A DNA stretch of 64,000 bases from Amaurobius ferox (lineage: Eukaryota > Arthropoda > Arachnida > Araneae > Amaurobiidae), in contig OX578139.1 in the NCBI GenBank assembly GCA_951213105.1, positions 72,230,684 to 72,294,683 on the forward strand. The letters run 5' to 3'. The translations under genes and the position numbers were made by a program. The notes beneath the pieces were generated by a model. The model was not told the DNA's origin and did not search any database. It was given only the letters and a program-made list of their open reading frames with translations. This document shows positions 1 through 12,503 of this stretch, piece by piece (position 1 is the stretch's first letter; every line of letters starts with the position of its first letter).

Positions 1-61
1 ACATTTATTTCAATCTATTAAGAATTTACTTCCATCATTATTTTATTTTTACGGACCCTGC

Positions 62-3000
62 GCTATTTAATAAAAGATAAACCTAAACAATGTATATCAA
101 ATCTCAGTTTATCTTTTTATCAATAAAGGATTGCTCCTGTGCTCTTCATTTACCACGACGGCCAGTCCATCGGAAGGTAATAAGAGGAATGCAGTTGTCA
201 ATATATATGATTAAAAGTTGCTCATTGAACACACAAAAGAAACATATTTCGTTCTCGTGTCAGCTATTATCTAAATGCTCATTCAAGTCAGCAACTTTCT
301 AATATGATATCTTTTATTATGTGTGGAAAGAAAATATAGTATAGTATTTAACTGTATTTTAGGCTTTGTTTTGCATTGAAGGTTATTTATTGAATCCCGA
401 ACATCTTCGGGCATTCTTTTATTCGTAGTATTTATACTAAAGTGTCTTCGATAATGTTTTATTGAACAAAATAAACTAAAGCAGCTAATATCAAGTATCA
501 GCTTATCATTTTATCAATAACAAATTGCCCCTACTCTTCATTTACTACGACGACCAGTCAATCAGAAGGTAATAAAATGAATGCAGTTGTCAATATATAG
601 GATTGAACGCTTCTTATTGAACACAAAAGGAACATATTTTGTTCTCTTGTCAGCCATTATCTAAATGTTCATACAGTTCGCCGGGCTTCCAATATGATAT
701 CTTGCATTATATGTGAAAAAAATAGATAGTATAACATTCATTAGGATTTATTTTTCTTTTGTTTTGGAAATAAGGTTATCTTTGTTGAAACTCGAACATA
801 TTATCGTTCGGTCCTTTTATTCGTAGCATTTATAATGTGTCTTCGATAACGTTGTATTGAACAAAATAAACCAAAGCAACTGATATCAAATCTCAGCTTA
901 TAATTTTATCAATAATGGATTGCTCCTACTCTTCATTTACCACGACGGCCAATCAATCAGAAGGGGATAAAGGAATGCAGTTTTCAATATATATGATTAA
1001 AAGCTGCTGATTGAACACACAAAAGAAACATATTTTGTTTTCATGTCAGTTATTATCTGAGTGTTCATTCAGTTCGGCAGCTTTCTGATATGATATCTTG
1101 TATTATGTGTGGAGAGAAAATATAGTATAGTATTCCACTGTATTTTTGCTTTGTTTTACATTAAAGGTTATTTTATTGAAACCCGAACATATTATTATTC
1201 GTTCTTTTATTCCTAGTATTTATAATGAGTCTTCAATAACGTTTTATTGAACAAAATAAACCAAAGTAACTGATATCAAATCTGAGCTTATCATTTTATC
1301 AATAACGGATTGCTCCTACTCTTTACCTCGACGGTCAGTCAATCAGAAGAGGATAACAGGAATGCAGTTGTCAATATATATGATTAAACGTTGCTGATTG
1401 AGCAGACAAAAGAAACATATTTTGTTCTCGTGTCAGCTATTATCTAAATGTTCAATAAGTTCGGCAGCTTTCTGATATGATATCTTGTATTATGTGTAGA
1501 GAGAAAAAATTGTATAGTATTTAACTGTATTTTTGCTTTGTTTTGCATTGAAGGTTAGTTTATTTATACCCGAACATGTCTTTGTGCATTCTTTTATTCG
1601 TACTATTTATACTAAAGTGTCTTCGACAATGTTTTATTGAACAAAATAAACTAAAATAACTAATATCAAGTATCAGCTTATCATTTTATCAATAAAAAAT
1701 TGCTCCTACGCTTCATTTACTACGACGACCAGTCAATCAGAAGGTAATAAAATGAATGCAGTTGTCAATATATAGGATTAAACGCTTCTTATTGAACACA
1801 AAAGAAACATATTTTGTTTTCATGTCAGTTATTATCTGAATGTTCATTCAGTTCGGCAGCTTTCTGATATGATATCTTGTATTATGTGTGGAAAGAAAAT
1901 ATAGTATAGTATTCCACTGTATTTTTGCTTTGTTTTACATTAAAGGTTATTTTATTGAAACCCGAGCATATTATTATTCGTTCTTTTATTCCTAGTATTT
2001 ATAATGAGTCTTCAATAACGTTTTATTGAACAAAATAAACCAAAGTAACTGATATCAAATCTGAGCTTATCATTTTATCAATAACGGATTGCTCCTACTC
2101 TTTACCTCGACGGTCAGTCAATCAGAAGAGGATAACAGGAATGCAGTTGTCAATATATATGACTAAACGTTGCTGATTGAGCAGACAAAAGAAACATATT
2201 TTGTTCTCGTGTCAGCTATTATCTAAATGTTCAATAAGTTCGGCAGCTTTCTGATATGATATCTTGTATTATGTGTAGAGAGAAAAAATTGTATAGTATT
2301 TAACTGTATTTTTGCTTTGTTTTGCATTGAAGGTTAGTTTATTTATACCCGAACATGTCTTTGTGCATTCTTTTATTCGTACTATTTATACTAAAGTGTC
2401 TTCGACAATGTTTTATTGAACAAAATAAACTAAAACAACTAATATCAAGTATCAGCCTATCATTTTATCAATAAAAAATTGCTCCTACGCTTCATTTACT
2501 ACGACGACCAGTCAATCAGAAGGTAATAAAATGAATGCAGTAGTCAATATATAGGATTAAACGCTTCTTATTGAACACAAAAGAAACATATTTTGTTCTC
2601 TTGTCAGCCATTATCGAAATGTTCTTTCAGTTCGGCGCCCTTCGAATATGATATCTTGCATTATATGTGAAAAGACGAGAGAATATAACATTTATTTGGA
2701 GTTATTTTTCTTTTGTTTTCGAATGAAGGTTATTTTGTTGAAACCCGGATATATTATCGTTCATTCTTTTATTCCTAGTATTTATAATGTGTCTTCGATA
2801 ACGCTTTATTGAACAAAATATACCAAAGCAACTGATATCAAATCTCAGCTTATCATTTTATCAATAACAAATTGCTCCTTCTCTTCATTTACCAAGACGA
2901 CCAGTCAATCAGAAGGGAATAAAAGGAATTCAGTTGTCTATATAATATAGGATTAAAAGTTGCTCATTGAACACACAAAAGAAACATATTTTGTTCACGC

Positions 3001-3560
3001 GTCAGCCATTGTCTAAATGCTAATTCAGTTCGTCAGCATTCTGATATGATATCTTGTGTTATGTGTGGAAAGAACAGATAGCATAGTATTTATTTGAATT
3101 ATTTTTTGTTTTGCAATGAAGGTTATTTTGTTGAATTCCGAACATATTATCGTTCGTTCTTTTATTCGCAGTATTTATAAAGTGTCTTCGATAATGTTTT
3201 ATTGAACAAAATATATCTTAGCAGCTGATATCAAATCTCATCATTTATTTCAATAACGAATTGTTCTTACTCTTCATTTACCGACCAGTCACTCACAAGG
3301 TAATAAAATCAATGCAGTTGTATCAATATATAGGATTAAAAGTTTCTCATTGAACACAAAGGAAACACATTTTGGGTCGTGTCAGCCATTATCTAAATGC
3401 TCATTTAGTTCGGCAGGTTTCGGATATGATATCTTGAGTTATATGTGAAAAGCAGAGATAGTATAACATTTATTTGGATTTATGTTTCTTCTGTTTTGCA
3501 ATGAAGGTTATTTCGTTGACATCCGAACGTTTTATCTTTCGTTTACTAGTAGTCTTTGTA
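62..3560. repeat. Satellite-like tandem array, about 390-bp units
   Basis: About nine consecutive units share a landmark, gaacaaaataaac, found at 464, 859, 1249, 1639, 2028, 2418, 2811 and 3204, so the spacing is 389-395 bp. A weaker first unit starts near 62-70, and bases 1-60 do not match the array, so the left edge seems to lie inside the window. The right edge decays near 3540-3560. Each unit carries AT-rich spacer and short conserved blocks such as gatatgatatcttg and cgacggccagtc. Short open frames inside it are not conserved between units and look like chance. Units C and E (1249, 2028), and D and F (1639, 2418), are nearly identical, which gives a two-unit higher-order pattern. Confidence 0.93.
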
Positions 3561-3777
3561 AAGTGTTTTTCAGAACATATTTTAGTAGTTTCATTTTGAA
3601 TGGTGTTTTGTGAATTCGCAATTTTCCGAGCACAAGGAATAAATATATCAGACGACGCACTTGAAAGAAGATTTCGGGCCACAAAAAAACAAGCCAGAGC
3701 CGACTATAGAGGGACACATATCCCAGTCGAGCTGGAGCACCAGGGCCTGAGAAGTTGGGGTGTACACAGCTGATTTT

Positions 3778-4190
3778 TATTTATAAAGAGAAAGACATGA
3801 AAAATTCACAAAGATGGTAAAATTAAATATGAAGGGGATCCATGAGAAATAGTTGTAGGTTGGTCCACAATCTGTACGGGATACCACTTGACTGGGGGAT
3901 TGAAAGTCAGAGAGGCCCATCACACTTGAATTTTTTAGGGAGGAAAGACAATAAAAATAAGCAAAGTGAGGAAAATTAAATATGCAGGGGATCATGTAAA
4001 CTGTTTGAATGGGGCCCACAATATTCATGGGATACCAATTGAGTAACGGGATCGGGTAATAGGGGTCCGATACCACCGAATTTTTTTAATAGGGAGAAGA
4101 TATAAATGATTAAAAAAGATGGGGAAATGTAAATATGTAGGTGGTTCGAGAAAAATATTTGCAGGGGCCCATAATTCGTCTGGTCAGCCC
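3778..4190. repeat. Degenerate tandem repeat, about 150-bp units, three copies
   Basis: Three units begin near 3778, 3932 and 4080. Each has a purine-rich start (aaagagaaagacatg, ggaggaaagacaat, gggagaagatataaa), then a block like aaaattaaatatg plus aggggatc, then a block around tggtccacaat or ggggcccacaat and gggatacca. The third unit is incomplete. A minus-strand open frame over 3777-4076 is a by-product of the repeat and resembles no protein I know. Confidence 0.7.
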
Positions 4191-4199
4191 TGAATAACC

Positions 4200-4870
4200 A
4201 TAATAATACTTTATATTTTGCACGCAGTTCTACGCTAAAATTTGTAAACTGCTGATGTGCAATAATCAGTTGATATTCATTAAAATGTTACACTGCTTTA
4301 AACTGTTCAATTTATACATTGAAAAGTCCATTTCAAATATACATGGAAATGTTATCGTGTTAGTAGATACATCGTCGATTAGTAAAGCTGATGTAATACA
4401 AAAAATATCTAATGTGTGTTCAAATTAGCTAGAACTAAAGAATGTTCAAAGTACCTATAAAATTCCAGATTTTTTTACTATATTGGGATTTTGCTCTCCA
4501 TTTGACCAATCCCCTACTTTTTAAGGATGAGCAAAAATAATTAAGATATGTGGTGATAAGATTTCTCATTGTTGGTATTCTCTGCATTTTATGCAACATG
4601 TATTTTAAAGCAAAATTGCACATTTGTCATCTTAACTTGAAATGTTATTTTAAGAACACGTTGTAATGTCTGATTCCATGTTTTTCAAGTATATACTTGG
4701 CAAACCCCGATTTTCAGAGATCTGTAACCCAGTTCCAAAAAAGCTAAATACTTGATTATTTTTCTCTGTAAAGCCCCCAAAGCTGAGAAGCTGAGATAAA
4801 CATTACAAAAAATAATTCTGGGCAAATTCTGGGGTTCGCAATTAATCAGTGGCCAATTTCTGTTACCTCA
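4200..4870. other. AT-rich stretch, no feature recognised
   Basis: No coding signal, RNA gene or clear repeat structure was seen. Short frames here are AT-driven and do not look like real proteins. Confidence 0.5.
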
Positions 4871-4879
4871 AAAACATTT

Positions 4880-5450
4880 CGTATAATTTATAATTCCTCA
4901 TACTATTGAATATAGTATAGCGAAAATATTGTTTTTATGAAAATTTTTAATTTCAAGATTTTCATGTTTTAGGACCTCCTAAACACGTTTTGACTATTTT
5001 TAGAGTGATATTCGCCATATTTTTTTAATATAATTTTTTGAAATAATTTTGATATAATTTTTTGAAATTTGAGCGAAAACTTCCAAATTTTATATTTTCT
5101 TAACATGGCAGCACAAAACGAAATCTTAAATAATTATTCATAAGAGAAGTAATTTATGGCTCAATGATCACGTACGCAATGATCACGGCTCAATGATCAC
5201 GAAACCTAATAGCTTCAATCATTGTAGTGATAAAAAGCGTCCATACAATGTCCTTAACGTCATAATAATCCCCCTTCCCTCCCTGAGGAGGCAAGTTACC
5301 CCCGAAGGGGGGGGGGGGGGTACATTGTCATACCAGGCATCAATCGAAAGGCTTTTCAAGCCCTTTAAAATGGAGGGTAACATATTATAATTGGGATAAT
5401 TCGGACCAACGTTTTAGATTTCTCAAAATTTTCCTGAAAAAAAAAAATAC
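4880..5450 (+). repeat. Dispersed repeat family A, copy 1
   Basis: This copy aligns by eye with 13555-14215. Shared blocks in order are a start with gtatagcgaaaatattg, then ggacctcctaaacacgttttgac, then atttgagcgaaaactt, then tggctcaatgatcacg, then ttcaatcattgtagtg, a C-run/G-run segment, and atcaatcgaaaggctttt. The tgatcacg block is triplicated locally at 5163-5202. No coding capacity is seen, so it is probably a non-autonomous element. The C/G-run segment at 5271-5322 is striking in such AT-rich DNA. Confidence 0.75.
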
Positions 5451-5465
5451 AAGCTACATAAAATT

Positions 5466-5810
5466 ATGCATATGGAATGTTATTCATGGCTCAATAATAA
5501 AAATCTCAACAGTTTCAATCAATGTAGTGAAGAATATACGCGATACAATTTTTGTGTCCGTTTCGTCGTTTACTCTCATTTGGGGTCAAGCTACCCCCCT
5601 TCATCTTCGAGGGGATACAATGTCAAACTCGGCATGCATCGAAATATTTTTTCGAGACATTAAAATGAAGGCTCACATGCAATAATTTTGACCAGCGATA
5701 CAGATTTTTCAACATTTTCTTGCAAAATTTGAAGAAAAAAGAATTGCAATCAGCTTAACTGGGGTTCTGGAATGAGAAAGTCGAGTTAAGCAACACTTCA
5801 GTTTATTTTT
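5466..5810 (+). repeat. Dispersed repeat family A, copy 2 (right half only)
   Basis: It repeats the right half of copy 1: ttcatggctcaataat, ttcaatcaatgtagtgaag, a short segment with C and G runs at 5594-5615, gcatcgaaatatttt, and the right end gagaaagtcgagttaagcaac. That right end matches gagaaagtcgagttcagtgg in the copy at 13555-14215. Confidence 0.72.
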
Positions 5811-6062
5811 TTTATGCTATATTCGTACTGTTACGAGCTTGATATCACATCTTTTTAAATTTATCACTATTGGTGCTGCAAATACTTTTATCCGATTGGG
5901 AGTAGTCATAAAACTCCTGATAGTTATGCTCATTGTAATCAAATACATCATGTAGAAAATATTAACATAATTGTAAATTGTACAATTGTAAAAAGTCAGA
6001 CCAACTTGCATCAATAGTTTATTTGGTCATGGCCAATTTTACTTGTTTATACTTCAGAATAC

Positions 6063-6245
6063 AGTGTGGCAGCAGCCGACTCTGTTCCTGCCAAAGACAT
6101 CGATCGAAGATGATAGGAACATGAACCTCAATTATAAGTTCGGAGTCGAAGCTAGCTTTTGCTCTAATCTTATAATGTCGGTCTTGTAAGCAAGAGGTCC
6201 CGAGTTCGATCCTGTCTCGGGCCCGGCTACGGATCAGTACCTACA
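6063..6245 (+). mobile_element. SINE-like copy with tRNA-like segment
   Basis: Starts with gtggcagcagcc and runs into a tRNA-like stretch: aatgtcggtcttgtaagc followed by gagttcgatcctg, a good match to the internal RNA polymerase III box B (GGTTCGANTCC). Box A is not clear. It shares its left block and tRNA-like block with the copy at 6530-6690. No target duplication could be fixed. It is not a functional tRNA, because no acceptor stem closes. Confidence 0.6.
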
Positions 6246-6529
6246 ATTGATGACCCTGGACGTTTGAAGCACGCAACCTTCACTCTCACCATCTCAACAC
6301 AAGATGGGGAGAGTGAAGGTTGACACGGAGATAGAGGCGCTACCACAGGGAGACAGAGGCGCTACCACTCCCTTCCTGGTTAACCACGCCTGACGTCACG
6401 CCCGAGTTACGACACGCTTCCCGGCCATTCAGACTTCCCATTGAGTTTCGGATGGGGACTCGCTGGGGTTTTCTTGGTGGCCCCCTCCTCGCCGAAATTT
6501 GACCGGGGCTTCTCATCAGGTGGAGGAGT
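6246..6529. other. GC-rich SINE-cluster spacer with perfect-arm hairpin
   Basis: This segment is clearly richer in G+C than its surroundings. It contains a hairpin with 19-nt arms at 6275-6293 and 6303-6321 (one mismatch, 9-nt loop) and a local duplication of the words agaggcgctaccac at 6331-6368. It probably belongs to the body of a SINE or of an older insertion lying between the two SINE-like copies. Confidence 0.45.
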
Positions 6530-6690
6530 GTGTGGCAGCAGCCAATTCTGCTTCTGCCAAAGACATCGATCGAAGCTCCTGCCAAAGACATCGAAGTCTT
6601 ATAATGTCTTATAATGTAATCTAATCTTATAATGTCGGTCTTGTAAGCACGAGGTACCGAGTTCGGTCCTGGCAACTCAAGTTCCTACAA
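6530..6690 (+). mobile_element. SINE-like copy, internally rearranged
   Basis: Repeats the left block (tgtggcagcagccaa, ctgccaaagacatcg) and the tRNA-like block (aatgtcggtcttgtaagc, then gagttcggtcctgg) of 6063-6245, with the middle deleted. The words ctgccaaagacatcg and tcttataatgt are each repeated locally. The box B-like word has one change (cggtcc for cgatcc). Confidence 0.58.
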
Positions 6691-6905
6691 CAGTATAGAG
6701 AAAGTATTTTATTCACGAAATTTTTCAATTTAGAGATTTTGATGCTAACATATGTTTTAGGACCTCCTGAACACGTTTTGACTATTTTTAGAGGGATGTC
6801 TGTGGTCCATTTTTTATGTACACTATAACTGCCAGAAATAATTATGGATTTTCACTATACTTTTATATTCTGCTTTGCTAACGATTGTCGGACTTTGCTT
6901 TAGGT
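6690..6905 (+). repeat. Dispersed repeat family A, left-half fragment
   Basis: Shares gtatagagaaagtatttt, gattttgatgc, tttaggacctcctgaacacg and ttttgactatttttagag with the left half of family A at 4880 and 13555, then diverges into AT-rich DNA with a tttgctaacgattgtcgg block. Confidence 0.62.
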
Positions 6906-7385
6906 ATTGAAATAGTGTTTTCAATAAATATGGGAGTAAGGATTATGTAAAATTTTAATTGGATGATTTCGTTTAACAACACTATTTCAGCAAGCAAAAT
7001 GTGAACAGAGAACATTCCAAAGGTTTAAATAACTTTTTTAACGAACATTTAAAGGTTTAAATAATTTGGTGCAGATTTTGACTTGACGCTGATTCTGCCA
7101 TACCAAGTCAAAATTTTCATTTTAATTTATTAATGGCTAATTTAATAACCAATAGCCTGATGTATCATTAGTAAAACCCTAATCAATCAACAGTCATTTG
7201 TAAAACCCAAAACAAATAATACTTATCGATCTACAAAATATGAGATTGCTAAAAATATAATGAAATATTTATGCGGTCTGTTAATATATACCACAAATAT
7301 TTTACAGTTATATATTATATGAAAAAAGGTATTCTTGGGTTAATTACCCATATTCAAGTCATATCTAGTTACGGTAGAGCATGCC
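6905..7385. other. AT-rich stretch, no feature recognised
   Basis: Nothing beyond AT-rich sequence is seen between the family A fragment and the LINE 5' region. Confidence 0.5.
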
Positions 7386-7514
7386 GGGCTAAGTAAATTT
7401 TCAACTTTATTGTGTGCAGATTTTGCCATTTTGTGCTTTTCGACTTTGGATTACCACGTGTGTTTTTACCACGTGGCTCTGCTATTCGTACTTCGAGTGA
7501 TTTGACCCTGATGT

Positions 7515-9607
7515 ATGATGGATTTGGACAACGACCTTTTGGAGAAGACGGAGGAAGTTGCTAGTGAGCTGGAGGGTGATGATGCTCGGCCTCTTAAGGA
7601 TGCAATGAATGCATATCTTGGACGCCTGCCGGACGCTGGACTTCTTGCCGCAAAGACCCAGGAAGTGAAGGATGCGATGAACTATTGTGGAATGGTGATC
7701 TACGTGCTGATCTTGCATATCCGGGATATGATCAAGTATGGACTCCTCGGACAGGACAAGGACCAAGTTTCCCGGATTCTAGGTTCGTTCAATTTTGAGA
7801 ATTCTTTTTTGTTGTGCTATGACATTGGTAAATTTACAAATTGTGATTGTGATATTTATGTGATCTTTAACTCAGTTAAGGAGTATAATGATAGAGTAAT
7901 TAGAGCTAAACTGTTAGAGTTAGGACTAATAAATGAAATTAAACTTGTTGACAAAACTGAAACGGTTGTAAATCCATGTAAAAGGGCTAGGATAGAGGAG
8001 TCTCCCACTAAGGGAACTCCTACTAAAACCAGGATGGAAATTTAAAATTAAAATCTAATGACCATAATAACATGGACTGTAATGCTGCTAGTGATAGTGT
8101 TCTAAATGAAAAGGTTAGTGATAATGTTGTAACTGTAAATGAAAATGTTAAAACTAAGACTTATGCTGAAATTGCCGCGCAACCTGTTCAATTTAAGAGT
8201 GCACCTAAACCTAAAGCGGTTGAAAATAGTGTTAGAGAAAATATTATGGAGGTAGAAAAAAAAGAACTAAAAGCAGAATGTTTCTTCATAAAGTTTAGAG
8301 ACAACTATCAGGCTCTCCTTAAAAAGCTAAATGAAATTACAGGCAATAAAGTATCTGGCAAACTCTCAGGAGATATGCTCAAACTCATACCCAATGACGC
8401 TGACTCTTATAGGGTTGTTCAGCGCCATTTGACTAGCGAGAAAATCCCCTTCCATAGTTTAAACCAAAAAACTGAAAGGCCAAAAAAGGTAGTTTTGAAG
8501 GGGCTACCAACTAACTATTACATTGAGGAGATTAAAATGACGCTAACATCCATTGGATTAGATGTAGTCCGGGTTTCTCAATTGAGAAACACAAAAACAA
8601 GATTACCCCTGCCGATCTTCTTACTCAGCCTTAGGCCCACGGAAGACTGACAGAGGATTTACAGACTGACAAGGTTAGGATACTTGGCTGTGAAGGTAGA
8701 GGCCTTCAGAGCACGGGGCTTTAAGATTTGCTACCGGTGCCAGCAGTTCAACCACTCCTCTGAGAACTGCAGTATGCTACCAAAGTGCCTGAAGTGTGCA
8801 CAAGATCATTTCACACGGGACTGCCAGAGACCCAGGACAGAGAGGGCAACGTGTGCAAATTGTAATGGAGACCACCCGGCGAACTTCAGGCAATGCCCGA
8901 AGAACCCCTGGAACAGAGGAAAGGCACCGGTGTATGCCCCCCTCCCCCAAAAAATCAGATACCACCTTGGAGGCAAAAGGCCCTCGGACCAAATCACCAG
9001 GCACCCCCTCAGGGCTCCTTGCACATAGTGCCGCAGATAAACAGGAACCAACCTTCAGCACCTACCAGATCGGTGCAAGAGCAGGCCCCCAAATCATCGA
9101 CCTCTAGATAATTGACCCTGGAGGAAGTAAGAGCAGCTACAGCTGCCATTAAAAGGAGATCTCAAGCAGAAAAAGCCACACAGGCAAAGGAGGCAAAGGA
9201 TAGACTAGATGGGAAAGTTGAGGAATGGAAAGATACTAAACGAGTCAGGGATGAAGAAGAGCTCGCGCAAATCCAGCTGTTAGTTAAAACGGGTGAAAAA
9301 AAACCCAAAAATTATCGAGTTCCAAAAGAACACTCACAAAAAAGTGCAAACCGCGGTTGAGGCTGAGGAAATGGAAGCGGAGACTGAACCGACTCATAAA
9401 TCTGATGCTGAAAAGATGGAGGATATCCTCAACCTCATCAGAGGATTTATCAGCATGTTCAATCTAGACGATATAAAACATCTGTTGATGCAGTTCGCAG
9501 AGTTAGTACAAAAAAAGAGCGATCCTGTTATGGTAATGGTCTTTGAGGCCCTTAAAATAATCGCGGATTTTAAGAGTAACAGTGAGAATCAAACCCGTCA
9601 TGGCTAG
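7515..9607 (+). pseudogene. LINE ORF1, gag-like nucleic-acid-binding protein, broken
   Basis: The start ATG is at 7515 (MMDLDNDL). The first frame runs to a stop at 8043-8045; the adjoining frame, open before 8072, continues the protein, which suggests a frameshift near 8030. In that frame a TGA at 8648-8650 is followed without break by QRIYRLTRLGYLAVKVEAF, so it is a simple nonsense change. Three zinc knuckles follow: CYRCQQFNHSSENC, CLKCAQDHFTRDC and CANCNGDHPANFRQC, covering about 8727-8895. Just upstream is the domain that usually precedes these knuckles in Jockey gag proteins. Past the knuckles the frame shifts near 8900-9020, meets a TAA at 9109-9111, and shifts again at an A-run near 9297. 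It ends at 9605-9607, overlapping the ORF2 start by 8 nt. In the family this protein packages the element RNA. Confidence 0.85.
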
Positions 9608-12303
9608 GTCCCAAAAAGAATCCTTTAAGATAATATTTTGGAATGCGAACGGCATATCTCCAAGAATAAATGAACTTAGGAACAATGTAAACGAAAATGA
9701 CGTAGACGCCTTATTAATTCAGGAAACTAGAGTTAGAGAAAGTAAAAAACTAAACATAGCCAACTATATATGCTATCATAATCTTAGCTCAAATACTAAT
9801 GCTAGAACGCCCCATGGAGTAACAGCAATATACATTAAAAGAAATATTCCCCACGAGGAACTAAACAACATAAATCTTTAAGGTATAGAAAATACTAATA
9901 TAAAAATTAAAATTAATAATACTAGCCCGTTTATCCTAACCTCAACATATGTCAAAAATATGAGTAGAGTAGATGTAGATGCGCAACTGGAACTGCTTTT
10001 CGCGCGATATCCAAACACGATACTCGCAGGCGACTTCAACGCACACCATCGAGCGTGGGGCTGTAGGAGAGCCAATTCACGCGGTACACAGATACACAGA
10101 GTGCTGAACACTACAAACACTAACATTATTGTACCGTCGACACCAACCTGCTTCTCAGGCGCCAACGGCTCATTCATAGACTTTGTCCTAACGCGAAACA
10201 TAGATTACGCTCACACTATTTGTACCCTGGATGAATTCGACTCGGATCATCTACCGGTACTGGTGACATTCGACCTGAACACGCCTCTTCCAGCCTCTTT
10301 GGGACAATAGAGGATCAACTGGGAAGTATTCAAAAGAGCACTCTTCGAGCCGCACTTGGCAGTACCTAACATAATGAGCACAGCAGATATTGAATCTGCC
10401 ACGCACACACTCATAACAGAAATCAAAAGAGCAATTGCCTCTGCCACAACACATCGTGAGTCTCCAAAAATGCCCACACTTTCCCACCATGTCAAACAAT
10501 TAGTCAGGCAAAGAAATAGAATACGTAAGACATGGCAGGCTAACAGAGACCCCGCCCTTAAAAGGGAGCTTAACAGACTCACGTGCAAAGTCAGGGAAAA
10601 AATTGTTGCAGAAAAGCAACAACAGTATAAAGAACTAATCGAATCCCTTAGCCCAGAAGACGTATCACTCTGGCAATTCGCAAAAAGACTCAGGAAACCT
10701 CAAATTAAGCTCCCGCCACTGATAGATGGTGCTAAAATCGCGTACTCAGACGAGGAAAAAGCCGAGGCGCTCGCAAGCCATTATGAAAAACAATTCCAAC
10801 CAAACCACGATCTAATGTGTCAGGACACCCTAAGAATGGTTAGACAAACTTTAAATAACTTCAGGAATTCCCCGGTAACGGCTGAGATTAACCCAGCCAC
10901 CCCACAGGAGATAGTAGAAATCATTAAAAATCTCAAAAACCGTAAAAGCCCAGGGCACGACAAAATCAGAAATATTGCGGTTAAAAACCTACCCTTAAAC
11001 GTAATATGTTACTTGACTATCTTAATAAATAAAATATTAAAACTAAACTATTTTCCCAAAGAATGGAAGGAAGCGATAATTATAACAATCCATAAGCCAG
11101 GTGAGGATGCCACAATTCCAGCCAACTACAGACCAATTAGCTTGCTACCAACATTTAGTAAAATTACTGAGAAAATTATTCTTAGGAGACTGAACACGCA
11201 CCTTAGTGAGAATGACATTATCATTCCGGAGCAGTTTGGATTTCAGCCAAAGCACTCCACCACTCATCAATTGCTGAGAGTAGTAGAGTACATATCTTCT
11301 GGGCTCAATAACAAGACACCCACAGCTGCGATTTTTCTGGACATTCAAAAAGCCTTTGATAAAGTATGGCACTGTGGATTAGCGTACAAATTGATCACTT
11401 TAAAAGTCCCTGACGCTCTTGTCAAACTTTTAATCTCATACTTAAATAACAGACACTTTCAAGTCAGAGTAGGAGGTAACTTATCTACACCCAAGCTCAT
11501 TATAAGTAGTGTACCGCAAGGTTCTATCCTGGGCCCGACACTCTTTAACATATACCTGAACGACATCCCCAGGACTCCAAACACAGAGCTGGCACTATAT
11601 GCAGATGACCGTGCGATACTTGCAAAACACCCCTATGTCTCAGTAATGCACAGACAGCTACAAAAACACTTAGACATACTCCAAACATGGCTGGAAAAAT
11701 GTCGAATAAAATTAAACCCCAATAAATGTCATTGGATTTATTTCTCTAGAAAACGTAAACCTCCACCGCCTCTTTACATAAACAACCATGACCTACGCGC
11801 GGAAAAATCTACTAAATACCTAGATGTAACGATAGATTCCCACCTAACCTGGAAACAGCACGTAACGAACTTATCAAAAAAGCGTATATGGCCACAGGGT
11901 CCTTATACCCAATGATAGGAAACGAAAATCTAAGTTATCAAAATAAACTCCTAATTTATAAATCGGTCATCCTCCCGGGAATGCTGAATGCAGCACCCGT
12001 ATGGGGATATGCCTGTAAAACTACAATAGACCTCCTAGAGACAAAACAAAACCTCCTAGAGACCTCCTACAGACAAAACGGATTATCAGGAAAGCTCCCA
12101 GGTACTTAAGAAACTCGGTAATTAGGAATGACTTCAAAATGAAAACTGTTAGAGCCCAAATTAAAAAGCTAGCGCTTAAATTTTACAAAAATTTGCCATC
12201 CGTTCCAAACGAACTATTATTCAATCTGCATGACTATGATAATCGCAAGGGCAAATCTCGTAAGAGACCCCGCGCTGTTCTAAACATCGATAATCGGAAT
12301 TAA
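9600..12303 (+). pseudogene. LINE ORF2, endonuclease plus reverse transcriptase, broken
   Basis: ORF2 starts at the ATG at 9600, inside the end of ORF1. The endonuclease shows WNANGI, the catalytic QET (E near 9724), GDFNAHH near 10030 and SDHLPV near 10240. The reverse transcriptase shows motif A FLDIQKAFDKVWH (aspartate at 11340-11342), motif B VPQGSILGP and motif C YADD at 11598-11609, so the catalytic residues remain. Lesions are an in-frame TAA at 9879-9881, an in-frame TAG at 10308-10310, a one-base frameshift in the A-run near 11876-11882, and a second shift near 12090 beside a small tandem duplication of cctcctagagac. The C-terminal tail can be followed in a third frame to the stop at 12301-12303. 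In an intact element this protein nicks target DNA and primes reverse transcription there. Confidence 0.9.
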
Positions 12304-12503
12304 AAGATCCCACCTCAAACATCTGATTTTTAAATAAAACTCGCGACTTTTATTTTATAAAAAAAATATTCTAAACTCTAAACTGCCAAAACGCTAGGCA
12401 ACCCTTAGATCTGCATCAACCCCCCAAACTGCTTAAACTCTAAATGTGCAACAAACTGCCACACTAGGAGCTAGGACAAATAATAAAAATTAGTAAATAA
12501 AAA

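Larger units (their letters stand above)
7385..12503 (+). mobile_element. Jockey-like LINE retrotransposon, near full length, inactive
   Basis: The order is a short 5' leader, a gag-like ORF1 with three zinc knuckles, an ORF2 with apurinic endonuclease and reverse transcriptase, and a 3' tail that becomes A-rich near 12478-12503 (aataaaaattagtaaataaa). This order and the ORF1 zinc-knuckle type are those of the Jockey group of non-LTR retrotransposons. Both reading frames carry several stops and frameshifts, so this copy cannot make its proteins. The exact 5' end and target duplication could not be fixed; the 5' boundary is placed where family A and plain AT-rich sequence stop, and the 3' boundary at the A-rich tail. 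Confidence 0.85.

Noticed and set aside
90..302. Short open frame inside the satellite
   Set aside because: Other units of the array do not keep the frame; it is chance in AT-rich repeat DNA.
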